Shown: piece after piece, positions 18,796 through 26,951 of the stretch
Numbering within the stretch: position 1 is the first letter of the stretch
How the letters are laid out: every line of letters begins with the position of its first letter
Origin: an uncultured Kordiimonas sp.
Lineage (GTDB): Bacteria > Pseudomonadota > Alphaproteobacteria > Sphingomonadales > Kordiimonadaceae
Direction: 5' to 3'
Length of the DNA stretch: 64,000 nucleotides
Assembly: GCA_947503575.1 (NCBI GenBank)
Contig: CANNDZ010000001.1
Coordinates: forward strand, 310,001 to 374,000
Translations under genes and position numbers: made by a program
The notes under the pieces: model-generated
What the model saw: the letters and a program-made list of their open reading frames with translations, nothing else
Database searches by the model: none
What the model was told of the DNA's origin: nothing

Positions 18796-19811
18796 AAGTT
18801 AAGCCCCGCGACATTGCCCCCCTGTTGAAGTCCCTGCCTGCAGACACGCGGGCGGTTCTTGTCTTCGGGCGCGATGAGGGCCTGGTGCGCGAGCGCGCGG
18901 AGCTGATCGGCAAGCAAATTGTGGAAGATTTATCCGACCCGTTTCAGGTTGTTCGGCTTGGCCCCGAGGCGGTGAAGGGAAATCCATCAATTTTACTGGA
19001 TGAAGTTGCCGCCATTTCCATGATGGGCGGCAGGCGTCTTGTCCGGCTGGAAGGGGCTGGCGCTGAAAGTGCAGACCCTGTGAAGCTGGTGCTCGATAGC
19101 GAACAAGGCGACGGTCTGCTGGTCGTTACCGCCGGTGACCTGAAGCCCACATCTGCACTGCGCAAATCTGTTGAGGCAGCAAAAAAAGCCTATGCGATCG
19201 CCTGTTATGAAGACAGCGCGCAAGATTTGTTTGGTCTCGTGCAGTCAACATTGTCCGCAGCAGGTCTTGGGGCCAGCCAGGATGCGGTCAATTATCTGGT
19301 TGATAATCTGGGTGGCGACCGCATGGTGTCGCGCGGTGAGCTTGAAAAACTCGTGCTTTATATGGGTGAAGATGGCGGTCAGGTTACCCTTGAGGACGCT
19401 AAAGCCTGCGTCGGGGACACCGCTGCGCTGGGTCTTAATCAGATTGCCGAAGCCGTTACAGCCGGCAACATGAAAGACCTGGAAAAATTTCTGGAACGCG
19501 CATGGGCCTCCAGCGAAAACGCAATTGCCATTTTGCGCACGCTACAGAACCGCTTGATGCGCCTTCATCTGGCGCGCGGCCATGTTGACAAGGGCATGAA
19601 CCCCATGGAGGCCGTCAATAAATTGCGGCCTCCGGTTTTTTTTGCTGAAAAAGACAAGTTTGCCCGCGAACTCTCATCCTGGTCATCTTCAAAGCTTGAG
19701 CAGGCGCTCTCTATTTTGATTGAGGCAGAACTGGATTGTAAGACAACAGGCAACCCGGCTGACGTGATCTGCGCCCGCGCGCTCTTGAGGCTCGCAAAAG
19801 CGGTGCGTTAA
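18792..19811 (+). CDS. holA: DNA polymerase III subunit delta
   Basis: 339 residues. The delta subunit of the clamp loader opens the beta sliding clamp. The sequence fits the family throughout: a Rossmann-like N-terminal domain (FGRDEGLVRERAELI, then MMGGRRLVRLEGA), a middle helical region with LVDNLGGDRMVSRGELEKL, and a C-terminal collar domain with AIAILRTLQNRLMRLHLAR and RPPVFFAEKDKF. The start codon overlaps the lptE stop (ATGA). The 3' end overlaps the convergent DUF4199 gene by four bases. Confidence 0.93.
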   Translation: MKVKPRDIAPLLKSLPADTRAVLVFGRDEGLVRERAELIGKQIVEDLSDPFQVVRLGPEAVKGNPSILLDEVAAISMMGGRRLVRLEGAGAESADPVKLVLDSEQGDGLLVVTAGDLKPTSALRKSVEAAKKAYAIACYEDSAQDLFGLVQSTLSAAGLGASQDAVNYLVDNLGGDRMVSRGELEKLVLYMGEDGGQVTLEDAKACVGDTAALGLNQIAEAVTAGNMKDLEKFLERAWASSENAIAILRTLQNRLMRLHLARGHVDKGMNPMEAVNKLRPPVFFAEKDKFARELSSWSSSKLEQALSILIEAELDCKTTGNPADVICARALLRLAKAVR

Positions 19812-20323
19812 CGCCGAAACTTCAACGCGAACGCCATCAAAACGCTTATCGGGATGCCGATCATGATCACAGTTGATGCCATTACCAAAAACTGAGTGGT
19901 CGGTGCCTTGAACATTTCTTTCTGCTCCAACAGCTCAGCCGACATGCGGTCGAACTCTGGCCCTGATTGCACGGGAAGCTGAGAGACGGAATAAGCGAAA
20001 TAGGTGTCCATAAATTCGGGGTTTAACAGTTCCGAATAAATGACGTTGTATAGTCCAAAACATGCACCTGCGACAACGGCGGCACCGCTGCCAAGCAGAA
20101 TGCGTTGCCACATGCCAACAGGTACATCGCCCGCCAGTCTCTCTTGCTCGTTCATTGCCAAAAACATGATGGCCAAGCTTGCCACTATCGTGGCGTAGCC
20201 AAGTGTCTCGCTAAATTCAAAATGCTCTGGCTCTGGATTTGGGACTATCGCAAATTCGATTAGCATGACGGTGACCATTACGCCGCCGATGATGCTGCCC
20301 CACTTGGCAATCAGTTTGGTCAT
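19808..20323 (-). CDS. DUF4199-like membrane protein
   Basis: 171 residues with four hydrophobic helices (about 8-25, 42-56, 74-92 and 142-162). A charged extracytoplasmic-type loop (about 95-140, containing the polar segment LPVQSGPEFDRMSAELLEQ) lies between helices 3 and 4. This layout and the N-terminal GSIIGGV resemble DUF4199 proteins, whose role is unknown. The start at 20323 has a strong AGGAGAAAAAC site just upstream; a longer frame exists but lacks one. It lies 86 bases downstream of a membrane-bound LuxR-type gene on the same strand, probably one operon. Confidence 0.6.
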   Translation of the reverse strand: MTKLIAKWGSIIGGVMVTVMLIEFAIVPNPEPEHFEFSETLGYATIVASLAIMFLAMNEQERLAGDVPVGMWQRILLGSGAAVVAGACFGLYNVIYSELLNPEFMDTYFAYSVSQLPVQSGPEFDRMSAELLEQKEMFKAPTTQFLVMASTVIMIGIPISVLMAFALKFRR

Positions 20324-20409
20324 TGTTTTTCTCCTGTCGTGTGCTCGGGTTGGCAGCACGGGACCACAACAAGCTCCTTCTGTCTTCACCCATTTGGGTG
20401 AAGCGCCAT

Positions 20410-20832
20410 TTACCCTATTATTTTCAATAATTTAGCTTCTGCCGCAGCTTGCGTGCGGTTGGAAACGCCCAATTTCCCATAGATGTTTTTAAGATGCGTT
20501 TTGACGGTATTGCCGGAAATTCCAAGCTGATCGGCAATTTCACTGTTGGTATAACCATGACACATAAAGACCAGCACATCGAGCTCCCGCTCGCTAAAGT
20601 CTGCGTGGTCAAGAACAGTCAGACTTTGCGTATCAGTGTTTTCATTGTTGCTTGAGCCTGAGGTGGTCATTCTGCGCGCAATAATAATACCCAGGACCAG
20701 AAAGGCCGCTCCGACAACACCCATATATAACTCAAGGTCAGTCATGCGCGTAATGTAAGACCGCTTGGCCGTTTCGGCGGCAATCAGAAACAGCGCCAGC
20801 AACGCTCCATACCGAAGGATGACGGAGATCAT
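20410..20832 (-). CDS. Membrane-tethered LuxR-type transcription regulator
   Basis: 140 residues: two predicted transmembrane helices (about 4-22 and 36-54), a short linker, then a complete LuxR/GerE helix-turn-helix (about 80-135) with FSERELDVLVFMCHGYTNSEIADQLG and the recognition helix GNTVKTHLKNIYGKLGV. There is no receiver or ligand domain, so the input probably comes through the membrane part or a partner, perhaps the DUF4199-like protein encoded next. This kind of one-component, membrane-held LuxR protein is uncommon. Targets unknown; autoregulation of the pair is a reasonable guess. Confidence 0.8.
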   Translation of the reverse strand: MISVILRYGALLALFLIAAETAKRSYITRMTDLELYMGVVGAAFLVLGIIIARRMTTSGSSNNENTDTQSLTVLDHADFSERELDVLVFMCHGYTNSEIADQLGISGNTVKTHLKNIYGKLGVSNRTQAAAEAKLLKIIG

Positions 20833-20954
20833 TTTATGTTCGCAAACCCTGAGCTTTAATTTCCTCAGGCTTGATCTTATCGCCGTTTTGCAGCGACCGC
20901 TAGACCTGTTGGGTATGCGGTGAACTTGTTCGCGTGCAGGCCCGTTTCAAAAAC

Positions 20955-21599
20955 CTAAGCTTGCTCTGGCGTGATCAAATACGCATAGGCGAATTCGGCG
21001 ATTTCATCAACAAACGCATCATCCGACATGTCATTGGTCCAGGTGTTGGTCTGGTGGGGGAAAAGTCCTCTTTCTAGAAAAATATTGTTGAAATAGTAAG
21101 CCAGCATCGAGGCGGCTCTTTCCCGGTTTGTGCGCCGCACCTCATCGGTATAAAGCTCAATAATGCTTTGCATGGCATGCAGCATCGCTGTCTCGAACTG
21201 CGTGCCCCGCTCACCCAGAAGGTCAAGATGGCTTCGCCCGTGCAAATGAATCGCTCGCATCAAATGCGCCTGTTGGTTTAGCTGTCTCCAGGCAGCGTAT
21301 GCCAGTTGCTGAAGCGCTTGCCGGAGTGTGCAACCTTCCAGGTCAAGCTTTGCTTCCGGCGATGCAGCCCACTCGTTGAGGCGCTGTAGATAAAGGTCAA
21401 AAAGCACCGGAATAAAGCCTTGCTTTTTGTCGAATCGCCGGTAGATCGATGCGGGAGATACGCCAGCGACCGTAGCAATTTCGGCAACACTGATTTCTGC
21501 AAAGTCTTTTTCTTTAAGCAGTTTCTCTAATGCATTCAAAAGCTTGTCCCGTGTTTTGCGGGAACGGGTTTGATGCGTTTTTCGTGCCCCTTGACTCAT
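20955..21599 (-). CDS. TetR-family transcription regulator
   Basis: 214 residues. The N-terminal TetR helix-turn-helix is intact (about 12-58: TRDKLLNALEKLLKEKDFAEISVAEIATVAGVSPASIYRRFDKKQG, in pieces). The all-helical ligand domain follows. Transcribed divergently from a CPBP-family membrane protease gene; a perfect 11-bp palindrome lies in the 106 bases between the two starts. Most likely it represses both itself and the CPBP gene. The ligand is unknown. Confidence 0.9.
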   Translation of the reverse strand: MSQGARKTHQTRSRKTRDKLLNALEKLLKEKDFAEISVAEIATVAGVSPASIYRRFDKKQGFIPVLFDLYLQRLNEWAASPEAKLDLEGCTLRQALQQLAYAAWRQLNQQAHLMRAIHLHGRSHLDLLGERGTQFETAMLHAMQSIIELYTDEVRRTNRERAASMLAYYFNNIFLERGLFPHQTNTWTNDMSDDAFVDEIAEFAYAYLITPEQA

Positions 21600-21610
21600 A
21601 CGGATCAGCC

Positions 21611-21643
21611 TATTATGTAAAAGTAAATTACATTTACATAATA
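21611..21643. promoter_or_regulatory. Palindromic operator between tetR-type and CPBP genes
   Basis: A perfect inverted repeat, TATTATGTAAA and TTTACATAATA, separated by 11 bases (AGTAAATTACA). It begins 11 bases upstream of the TetR-family start codon and lies 62 bases before the CPBP gene. The inner bases contain further GTAAA/TTTAC half-sites, so two overlapping sites are possible. Its size and place are what one expects for the TetR protein's own operator, controlling both genes. Confidence 0.75.
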
Positions 21644-21705
21644 TATCCTAAACCACGCAACTGCAATGGTTTATTTGCTTCATGATGAAAAAAGAGAGTT
21701 AAAAA

Positions 21706-22416
21706 ATGGCAGAGGTTTTAGACTATATCCTGGTTGCTTTTATCGCTTTGGTCATCCCTGTTCAGGGGTTTTTTGAAACCCGGTCTTTCCGAGAAAAAGT
21801 TTCTAAAAATGCCGAGGTGCTCTCTCGCATGTATCGGCAAACCATCATACTTTTATGGTCTGTTGCCGTGGCGGTGCTTGTTCTATGGGCTTGGTCTGCC
21901 CGCCCTTTTGATGAATTGGGCCTTTCCGCTTCGCCCGGTTTTGCGCTCTTTGTTACCTTAGGTTTTGTTGTTGCCACGGTTGCAGGGTTGTTTTTGCAAG
22001 CCAGAAATGCGGGCAACAGCAAATCGAATGCTCAAGCAATTATGCAACAACTACAATCAGCTGAGGGCGTGCTCGCCCTTATGCCCACAACGAAAAATCA
22101 GTATCGGCTCTTTCAAAAAGTATCAATAACAGCGGGTATCACTGAGGAAATCATCTACCGCGGCTATCTGATCTGGTTTTTCTCGTTGTTTTTTCCGTTG
22201 ATTGTCGCGGCGACCCTGTCGCTAGCCGTGTTTGCTGCCGCCCACTTTTACCAAAGGTCGGCTAAAGCCGTCGTGCAGGTACTGGGTGTAGGGTTGGTGC
22301 TAACGCTTGTGTATCTTCTGTCAGGCTCACTTCTGCCTGCCATTGTTCTTCATATGGCAATTGACCTTGCCATGAATTCAACAATCTGGCGCGCCCGTAG
22401 TGTGGCCGCCGGATAA
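21706..22416 (+). CDS. CPBP-family intramembrane metalloprotease
   Basis: 236-residue polytopic membrane protein with about seven hydrophobic segments. It has all three motifs of the CPBP (Abi, CAAX protease-like) family: EEIIYRGY (Glu-Glu and Arg, about 145-152), FAAAHF (His, about 180) and LHMAIDLAMN (His/Asp-Asn end, about 217-226). These residues bind the catalytic metal. Bacterial members take part in peptide processing, self-immunity or signalling; the substrate here is unknown. Controlled, by position, by the divergent TetR regulator. A bidirectional terminator follows. Confidence 0.85.
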   Translation: MAEVLDYILVAFIALVIPVQGFFETRSFREKVSKNAEVLSRMYRQTIILLWSVAVAVLVLWAWSARPFDELGLSASPGFALFVTLGFVVATVAGLFLQARNAGNSKSNAQAIMQQLQSAEGVLALMPTTKNQYRLFQKVSITAGITEEIIYRGYLIWFFSLFFPLIVAATLSLAVFAAAHFYQRSAKAVVQVLGVGLVLTLVYLLSGSLLPAIVLHMAIDLAMNSTIWRARSVAAG

Positions 22417-22437
22417 AATTCCCCGAGAGTATTACAT

Positions 22438-22473
22438 AAAAAAACCGGCAGCCTGTCGGGCTCCCGGTTTTTT
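22438..22473. terminator. Bidirectional intrinsic terminator between CPBP gene and secB
   Basis: An A-rich flank plus ACCGG, an inner GCC/GGC pairing, then CCGGTTTTTT. The AAAAAACCGG and CCGGTTTTTT arms are exact complements, so a T run follows the stem in both directions. It sits between the converging ends of the CPBP gene and secB and can serve both. Confidence 0.85.
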
Positions 22474-22508
22474 GACAGGGCGTTAGCCCCCATAGGTTCA
22501 GATCAACC

Positions 22509-23063
22509 CTAGTTCAGGTTGATCGGCGCAGGTTCACCGTCTTCAGCAGTTGGTGACGGAGCGCCGCCCGCGGCTTCCTGGGCTTGCTGCTGTTGGTACA
22601 GGGCCTCAAAGTTGATTGGTTCAAGCAGCAGCGGCGGGAAGCCACCGTCGCGTGTCGCGTCTGCAATAATCCTGCGCGCAAACGGGAACATCATGGTAGG
22701 GGCCTGTATAAGAAGGAATGGCTTGATTGTTTCTTCCTGAACATTGCGGATACCAAAAAGTGTTCCGTATGCTAGCTCAACTACAAAAGCGACCTGGCGT
22801 TCACCAGACTCGGCAACATTCTCTGCTTTTGCGGAGATTTTCAGATCAACCTCATACATTTCGTCGTTCATTTTCCGAACGCCAACATTGACACTCACAT
22901 CAATCGCAGGTTTCGCGCTTGAAGAGTTTTGCATGCTGGCTGGTGCATTCGGGTTTTCGAAAGACAGGTCTTTTACATATTGCGCCAAAACACCTGCCTG
23001 AGGTGCGTCGCTTGCCTCACCGCCAACCGGAGCTTGTGCATTGTTTGTGTCGTTTTCAGCCAT
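22509..23063 (-). CDS. secB: Protein-export chaperone SecB
   Basis: 184 residues. SecB binds unfolded preproteins and delivers them to SecA. Family features are the YVKDLSFENPNAP strand (about 29-41), VDVNVG-like DVSVNVGVRKM, and the C-terminal PFARRIIADATRDGGFPPLLLEPINFEALY segment. The N-terminal extension is Ala/Asn-rich and the tail is acidic, as in other Alphaproteobacteria. Neighbouring fxsA, Tim44-like, mltA and smr genes are the usual alphaproteobacterial context. Confidence 0.96.
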   Translation of the reverse strand: MAENDTNNAQAPVGGEASDAPQAGVLAQYVKDLSFENPNAPASMQNSSSAKPAIDVSVNVGVRKMNDEMYEVDLKISAKAENVAESGERQVAFVVELAYGTLFGIRNVQEETIKPFLLIQAPTMMFPFARRIIADATRDGGFPPLLLEPINFEALYQQQQAQEAAGGAPSPTAEDGEPAPINLN

Positions 23064-23221
23064 GGAATCACTCTTTAATTTATATTGCTGTTTGCTTGAT
23101 GCGGGGCAGCGCCGTCGCTGACAACATCTGTCCCACCAAAAATTGTGCGAGGGCTAGCATGCTTTACGTTGCGTCACAACTGGCAAATAGCCATGGATAC
23201 GCCAAAAAGCAGGATGATCAC

Positions 23222-23782
23222 TCACTTTTCATTGCCTTTTTTGTCCGAACCATCATCCGACACGTCGCGTTTTACCCATGGGTTTGATCCATCCTCTCGC
23301 TCAGGTAACACATCATTCGTTTCGTCGTTAGCTGCGTCTCCGCCCATTTCTGCAAAATCACCATCAATGATGACCGTTGGCTTGCCATTTTCGTTGTATC
23401 GACTGTACCGGAAGTTGCGAGTGCTTTTTGCGGCAGCATTTGCCAGCCCAGCCCGCCCGAGCATCAGCCGAACAGGCGGGATCAGCAGCAAGCCGCCCAG
23501 CGCATCGGTTATAAAGCCCGGGAAAAACAGGCACACACCTGCAAACAAAAGGAAGAACCCGTGAACCAGCGGCTCCACCAGCGGTTCCCCCTTGGCACTG
23601 GCGGTTTGCAGGTCAGCCAAAACTTTCAGCCCTTGCATCCGAATAAGCGAAAGGCCGACCCCTGCGGTTAATAGGCACAATAAGACAGTGGATACTGCCC
23701 CAATATCGCTGCCTACCTCAATCAGTACGGTCAGTTCGATCAATGGAACACCAACGAAAATCAGCAGCAAAATCCAGCCCAT
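23222..23782 (-). CDS. fxsA: FxsA-family membrane protein
   Basis: 186 residues. Opens with the FxsA core: helices GWILLLIFVGVPLIEL and VSTVLLCLLTAGVGLSLIR, the linker QGLKVLADLQ, then LFFPGFITDALGGLLLIPPVR. In E. coli FxsA is a cytoplasmic-membrane protein whose overproduction relieves F-plasmid exclusion of phage T7; its normal job is unknown. The C-terminal third is polar and ends in a charged KGNEK tail. Same strand as secB with 158 bases between, and divergent from the Tim44-like gene. Confidence 0.85.
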   Translation of the reverse strand: MGWILLLIFVGVPLIELTVLIEVGSDIGAVSTVLLCLLTAGVGLSLIRMQGLKVLADLQTASAKGEPLVEPLVHGFFLLFAGVCLFFPGFITDALGGLLLIPPVRLMLGRAGLANAAAKSTRNFRYSRYNENGKPTVIIDGDFAEMGGDAANDETNDVLPEREDGSNPWVKRDVSDDGSDKKGNEK

Positions 23783-24107
23783 TCGGTAATTCTTTCTTGT
23801 CTACAGGTCTGTCATACAGTGAGTGGGGTTAGCCCTAGCAAACCACGAAAGCTCTGTTGTTCTCAGCTATACTACAAACCTTGTTCTTTCTATGGAAACC
23901 TCCTATCTATAAGGGAATAGACGGGCCATTATTCAATGGGGCGACTTTTGGGCCAGCCAGGCCTTGGGTGCCCGTAAAGGATAAATGGTCAAAAACTGTC
24001 GGCGGAGAGAAGACGTATAGTCACCATAAACCGCCCTGAACAGAGCCCGTTGGGGGCATCCGGCAGATGACAGTGTAGCATAAGTGTAGTAAGCGAGCGA
24101 ATTTGGC
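23783..24107. other. Intergenic region, fxsA / Tim44-like divergent
   Basis: 325 bases between two divergent genes. I see no convincing coding frame, RNA gene or repeat. It presumably carries the two promoters. Small open frames in it have no ribosome site or recognisable protein. Confidence 0.5.
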
Positions 24108-24764
24108 ATGTTAGACATTATTTTGGTGGCCATGATTGCCGCATTTATCGCCCTCAGGCTTCGCTCTGAGTTAGGCAAAAAGACTGGTAATGAGCCCCAG
24201 CCCCCTGCGGCGGGTCGTTCACCATACCCAAATGACAATCAAACAACTATCGAAGGTGACGCGGTAGAGGTAACCTCCCGCTCTGGTGACGTCATTGATT
24301 TGGCAAGGGATCCGCAAGTACGGGCTGGTCTTAATGATATTCGTCGGGCAGACAGCCATTTTGACGCTGGTCAGATGGTGGACGGTGCAAAAGGGGCTTA
24401 TCAGATGATTTTGGAAGCTTTCTGGGCTGGCGACAAAGAAGCCTTGAAAGACTTTCTTGATGATACCGTTCTGGCTCAGTTCAGCACAGCGATTGATCAG
24501 CGCGAACAGGATGGTCTGACCCTTGAAAACCGTATTCTGGATGTGACAAAGGCGGAAATTTCGTCTGCGGCGCTGGTCAAGCGACAAGCCGAGGTAACGA
24601 TCGATTTTTCCGCAGAGATTATTGCGGTGACAAAAGACGCTGACGGCAAGGTAGTGGACGGCGATTTGTCGGATGCCGTTGACCTTGAAGACAAGTGGAC
24701 ATTCGCGCGTGACACGCGCTCGCGGGACCCCAACTGGACATTGATAGCAACGCGCGCGGGATAA
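24108..24764 (+). CDS. Tim44/TimA-family membrane-associated protein
   Basis: 218 residues. An N-terminal hydrophobic helix (LDIILVAMIAAFIALRLRSELGKK) is followed by a Pro-rich linker and a C-terminal Tim44-like domain (about 75-218: FDAGQMVDGAKGAYQMILEAFWAGD, then DWTLIATR-like NWTLIATRAG). Bacterial members (TimA) are thought to be membrane-associated. The link to protein translocation comes from mitochondrial Tim44 and the neighbouring secB. Begins an apparent operon with mltA, smr and the HTH gene. Confidence 0.88.
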   Translation: MLDIILVAMIAAFIALRLRSELGKKTGNEPQPPAAGRSPYPNDNQTTIEGDAVEVTSRSGDVIDLARDPQVRAGLNDIRRADSHFDAGQMVDGAKGAYQMILEAFWAGDKEALKDFLDDTVLAQFSTAIDQREQDGLTLENRILDVTKAEISSAALVKRQAEVTIDFSAEIIAVTKDADGKVVDGDLSDAVDLEDKWTFARDTRSRDPNWTLIATRAG

Positions 24765-24771
24765 CCTGCTG

Positions 24772-25977
24772 ATGCGGTTAACAACGGTTATAGCTCTGGC
24801 GCTTTTGTTTCTGCTGGTGCCAGCCTTGTTGGTTGCTTTTGTTTTTGTTCAGCCCCGGCAAATTGGGCTTGATTTTGAGCGGGTCGCTTATACCGACCTG
24901 CCGGGTTGGGCTTCGGCGGACCTTATGTCGGCGCGACCTGCGCTGGTCCGCTCCTGCACCAAAATGGCTACATTACCGGAGAACCGCCATCTGCCCGGTG
25001 CGCGAATCGGTGGCCAGGTTAGGGATTGGCGTGCGGGGTGCGACGCTATAGTAGCCGCAAAAAACGGTGCCGATTTCAGGATCGCTTTGCTTGAGCATTT
25101 TGACCCCCTTGAAGTGTCCTTGGGGAGCGAAACCACAGGCCATTTTACCGGGTATTATGAAGCGCTATTGCGCGGTAGCCTGCAACGAACAGAGCGGTTC
25201 AATATACCGCTTTATGCCCGCCCGCCAGAGCTTGTGATGGTTGACCTTGGCCGGTTTCGCAGCGACCTTGCCGGTCGTCGTGTGGCTGGCATCGTCGAGG
25301 AGGGCCGTTTGGTTCCGTACTCCAACCGAGCGGAAATTGAAGGCGGTGCGTTGGCGGGTCGATCCCTTGAGGTTTTGTGGGTCGATAGCCCGGTTGATGC
25401 CTACTTTCTGCATGTTCAGGGGTCTGGCAGAGTTCTGATGCCGGATGGGACTTACATGGGTGTTGGCTATGCAGCGCAAAATGGGCACCCGAACCAGTTG
25501 ATTGGTAGACACCTGATCAATAGCGGCGCGATCCGGCGGGAGGACATGTCTGGCCAGGCAATCCGGGCCTGGTTGGCGGCAAACCCGGACCAGGTTCAGT
25601 CTGTATTGAACACCGACCCATCTTTTGTTTTTTTTCGCCAGATCGATGTAGGCGATGGCCCCTTTGGGTCAGCTAACGTGCCGCTGACGGCGGGGCATTC
25701 GCTGGCGGTGGACCGTCGGCACTTGCCGCTGCATGCGCCGGTATGGTTAAGCGCCAGTCACCCGGACCCGGATGTGCCGGGCAAGGATGTGCCGTTCAGC
25801 CGGCTTGTTGTTGCGCAGGATACCGGTGGGGCCATAACCGGCGAAATCCGCGGGGATGTATTTTGGGGATTCGGTGACCGGGCTGAAGAAATTGCAGGTC
25901 GGATGGACCACGAGGGGCGCTATTGGCTTTTGCTCCCGAAAAAACTGGCTGCCGCTGCTGCAGGGGATGACGGGTGA
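24772..25977 (+). CDS. mltA: Membrane-bound lytic murein transglycosylase A
   Basis: 401 residues. A signal/anchor helix (residues 5-24) is followed by an MltA domain and a C-terminal 3D domain. Seen: HFTGYYEALLRGS (about 125), WVDSPVDAYFLHVQGSGRV (about 204), and the 3D motif VAQDTGGAITGEIRGDVFWG (about 345-365), with the catalytic Asp in QDTGGA. Cleaves peptidoglycan to anhydromuropeptides. There is no lipobox Cys near the N-terminus, so it is probably held by the uncleaved helix. Starts 7 bases after the Tim44-like gene, and its stop overlaps the next start. Confidence 0.93.
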   Translation: MRLTTVIALALLFLLVPALLVAFVFVQPRQIGLDFERVAYTDLPGWASADLMSARPALVRSCTKMATLPENRHLPGARIGGQVRDWRAGCDAIVAAKNGADFRIALLEHFDPLEVSLGSETTGHFTGYYEALLRGSLQRTERFNIPLYARPPELVMVDLGRFRSDLAGRRVAGIVEEGRLVPYSNRAEIEGGALAGRSLEVLWVDSPVDAYFLHVQGSGRVLMPDGTYMGVGYAAQNGHPNQLIGRHLINSGAIRREDMSGQAIRAWLAANPDQVQSVLNTDPSFVFFRQIDVGDGPFGSANVPLTAGHSLAVDRRHLPLHAPVWLSASHPDPDVPGKDVPFSRLVVAQDTGGAITGEIRGDVFWGFGDRAEEIAGRMDHEGRYWLLLPKKLAAAAAGDDG

Positions 25978-26585
25978 CCTCCCGCAAAAAGCCACCCGGC
26001 CTCAGCGCACAGGATCAGGCCGTTTGGCAGGAGGTAACCAAAAGCGTGAAACCACTTGGTGATCGCCCCGACGTCCCCCCACCCCCCAAGGCAATACGCC
26101 TGGAGCGCCGACTGGATAATGCGCTGCCACAAGAATGGTTTATGGGGTCAGGTCTGGGATCTGGTGCTGACCCGGTGCCGCAACTTGACCGCAAGACACG
26201 GCGTAATATTACCAAGGGGCGGCGCGAGTTTGACCGATCTGTTGATCTGCATGGGATGACCCAGGACCATGCCTTCAATACCCTCAAAAGTTTGATTGAA
26301 GGATGCGTAAGGCGAGGTGACAAAACTATCTTGGTTGTTACAGGCAAAGGAGGCAAACGTTTCAGCCAACTGGACGCACCAACGCCCATAGCGTTTCGGA
26401 CCCGTAACGAATTTCAACAGCATGCAGGGGTCCTGAAACGGATGGTGCCCATGTGGCTTTCAGGGTCTGATTTGAAACCTTTTGTCCATTCGTATGGGCC
26501 TGCCGCACAAGAACATGGCGGGGACGGTGCCCTCTATGTTGTGCTGCGCGGACGACCCCCGGGCGCAAAAAAGGGGACAAAATGA
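25974..26585 (+). CDS. Smr-domain protein
   Basis: 203 residues. The C-terminal Smr domain has the two signature pieces VDLHGMTQDHAF (about 86-97) and VVTGKGGKRF (about 121). Smr domains bind or nick nucleic acids; this stand-alone form is common in Alphaproteobacteria after mltA, and its role is not established. The start is GTG at 25974, overlapping the mltA stop (GTGA). Its own stop overlaps the next start (ATGA), so the unit is translationally coupled. Confidence 0.9.
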   Translation: MTSRKKPPGLSAQDQAVWQEVTKSVKPLGDRPDVPPPPKAIRLERRLDNALPQEWFMGSGLGSGADPVPQLDRKTRRNITKGRREFDRSVDLHGMTQDHAFNTLKSLIEGCVRRGDKTILVVTGKGGKRFSQLDAPTPIAFRTRNEFQQHAGVLKRMVPMWLSGSDLKPFVHSYGPAAQEHGGDGALYVVLRGRPPGAKKGTK

Positions 26586-26950
26586 CCGACTTTGGCACCA
26601 AAATAAGACAATTACGGGCAAAAAAAGGTGTGAAACAAGCAGAAATGGCGGAACACCTCGGTGTAACGCCTGCCTATCTGTCGGCGTTGGAGCACGGTAA
26701 AAAAGGCGCGCCGACTTGGTCGATGACGCAAAAAATTGTTCAGTATTTCGGGTTGATTTGGGATGACGCTGAAAATTTGCAGTCTTTGGCACAGCTATCG
26801 CGGCGTCGGGTGGCCGTAGACACCAGCGGCCTTGATGCAAAAGCAACATTAGCAGCAAACCTCATGGCGCGGCGGATCGGCCATTTGACGGAGGACGAGC
26901 TGGATCGCTTGTTGAAAGTGTTAGAGTCTGACGTGGAAACAAAGCCTTAA
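26582..26950 (+). CDS. XRE-family helix-turn-helix regulator
   Basis: 122 residues. N-terminal Cro/C1-type HTH (about 6-64: LRAKKGVKQAEMAEHLGVTPAYLSALEHGKK). The C-terminal segment (about 85-118) is helical and contains RIGHLTEDELDRLLKVLE. Overlaps the Smr gene by four bases. The conserved place at the end of the secB-side cluster suggests a housekeeping rather than phage regulator. Targets unknown. Confidence 0.88.
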   Translation: MTDFGTKIRQLRAKKGVKQAEMAEHLGVTPAYLSALEHGKKGAPTWSMTQKIVQYFGLIWDDAENLQSLAQLSRRRVAVDTSGLDAKATLAANLMARRIGHLTEDELDRLLKVLESDVETKP

Positions 26951-26951
26951 T

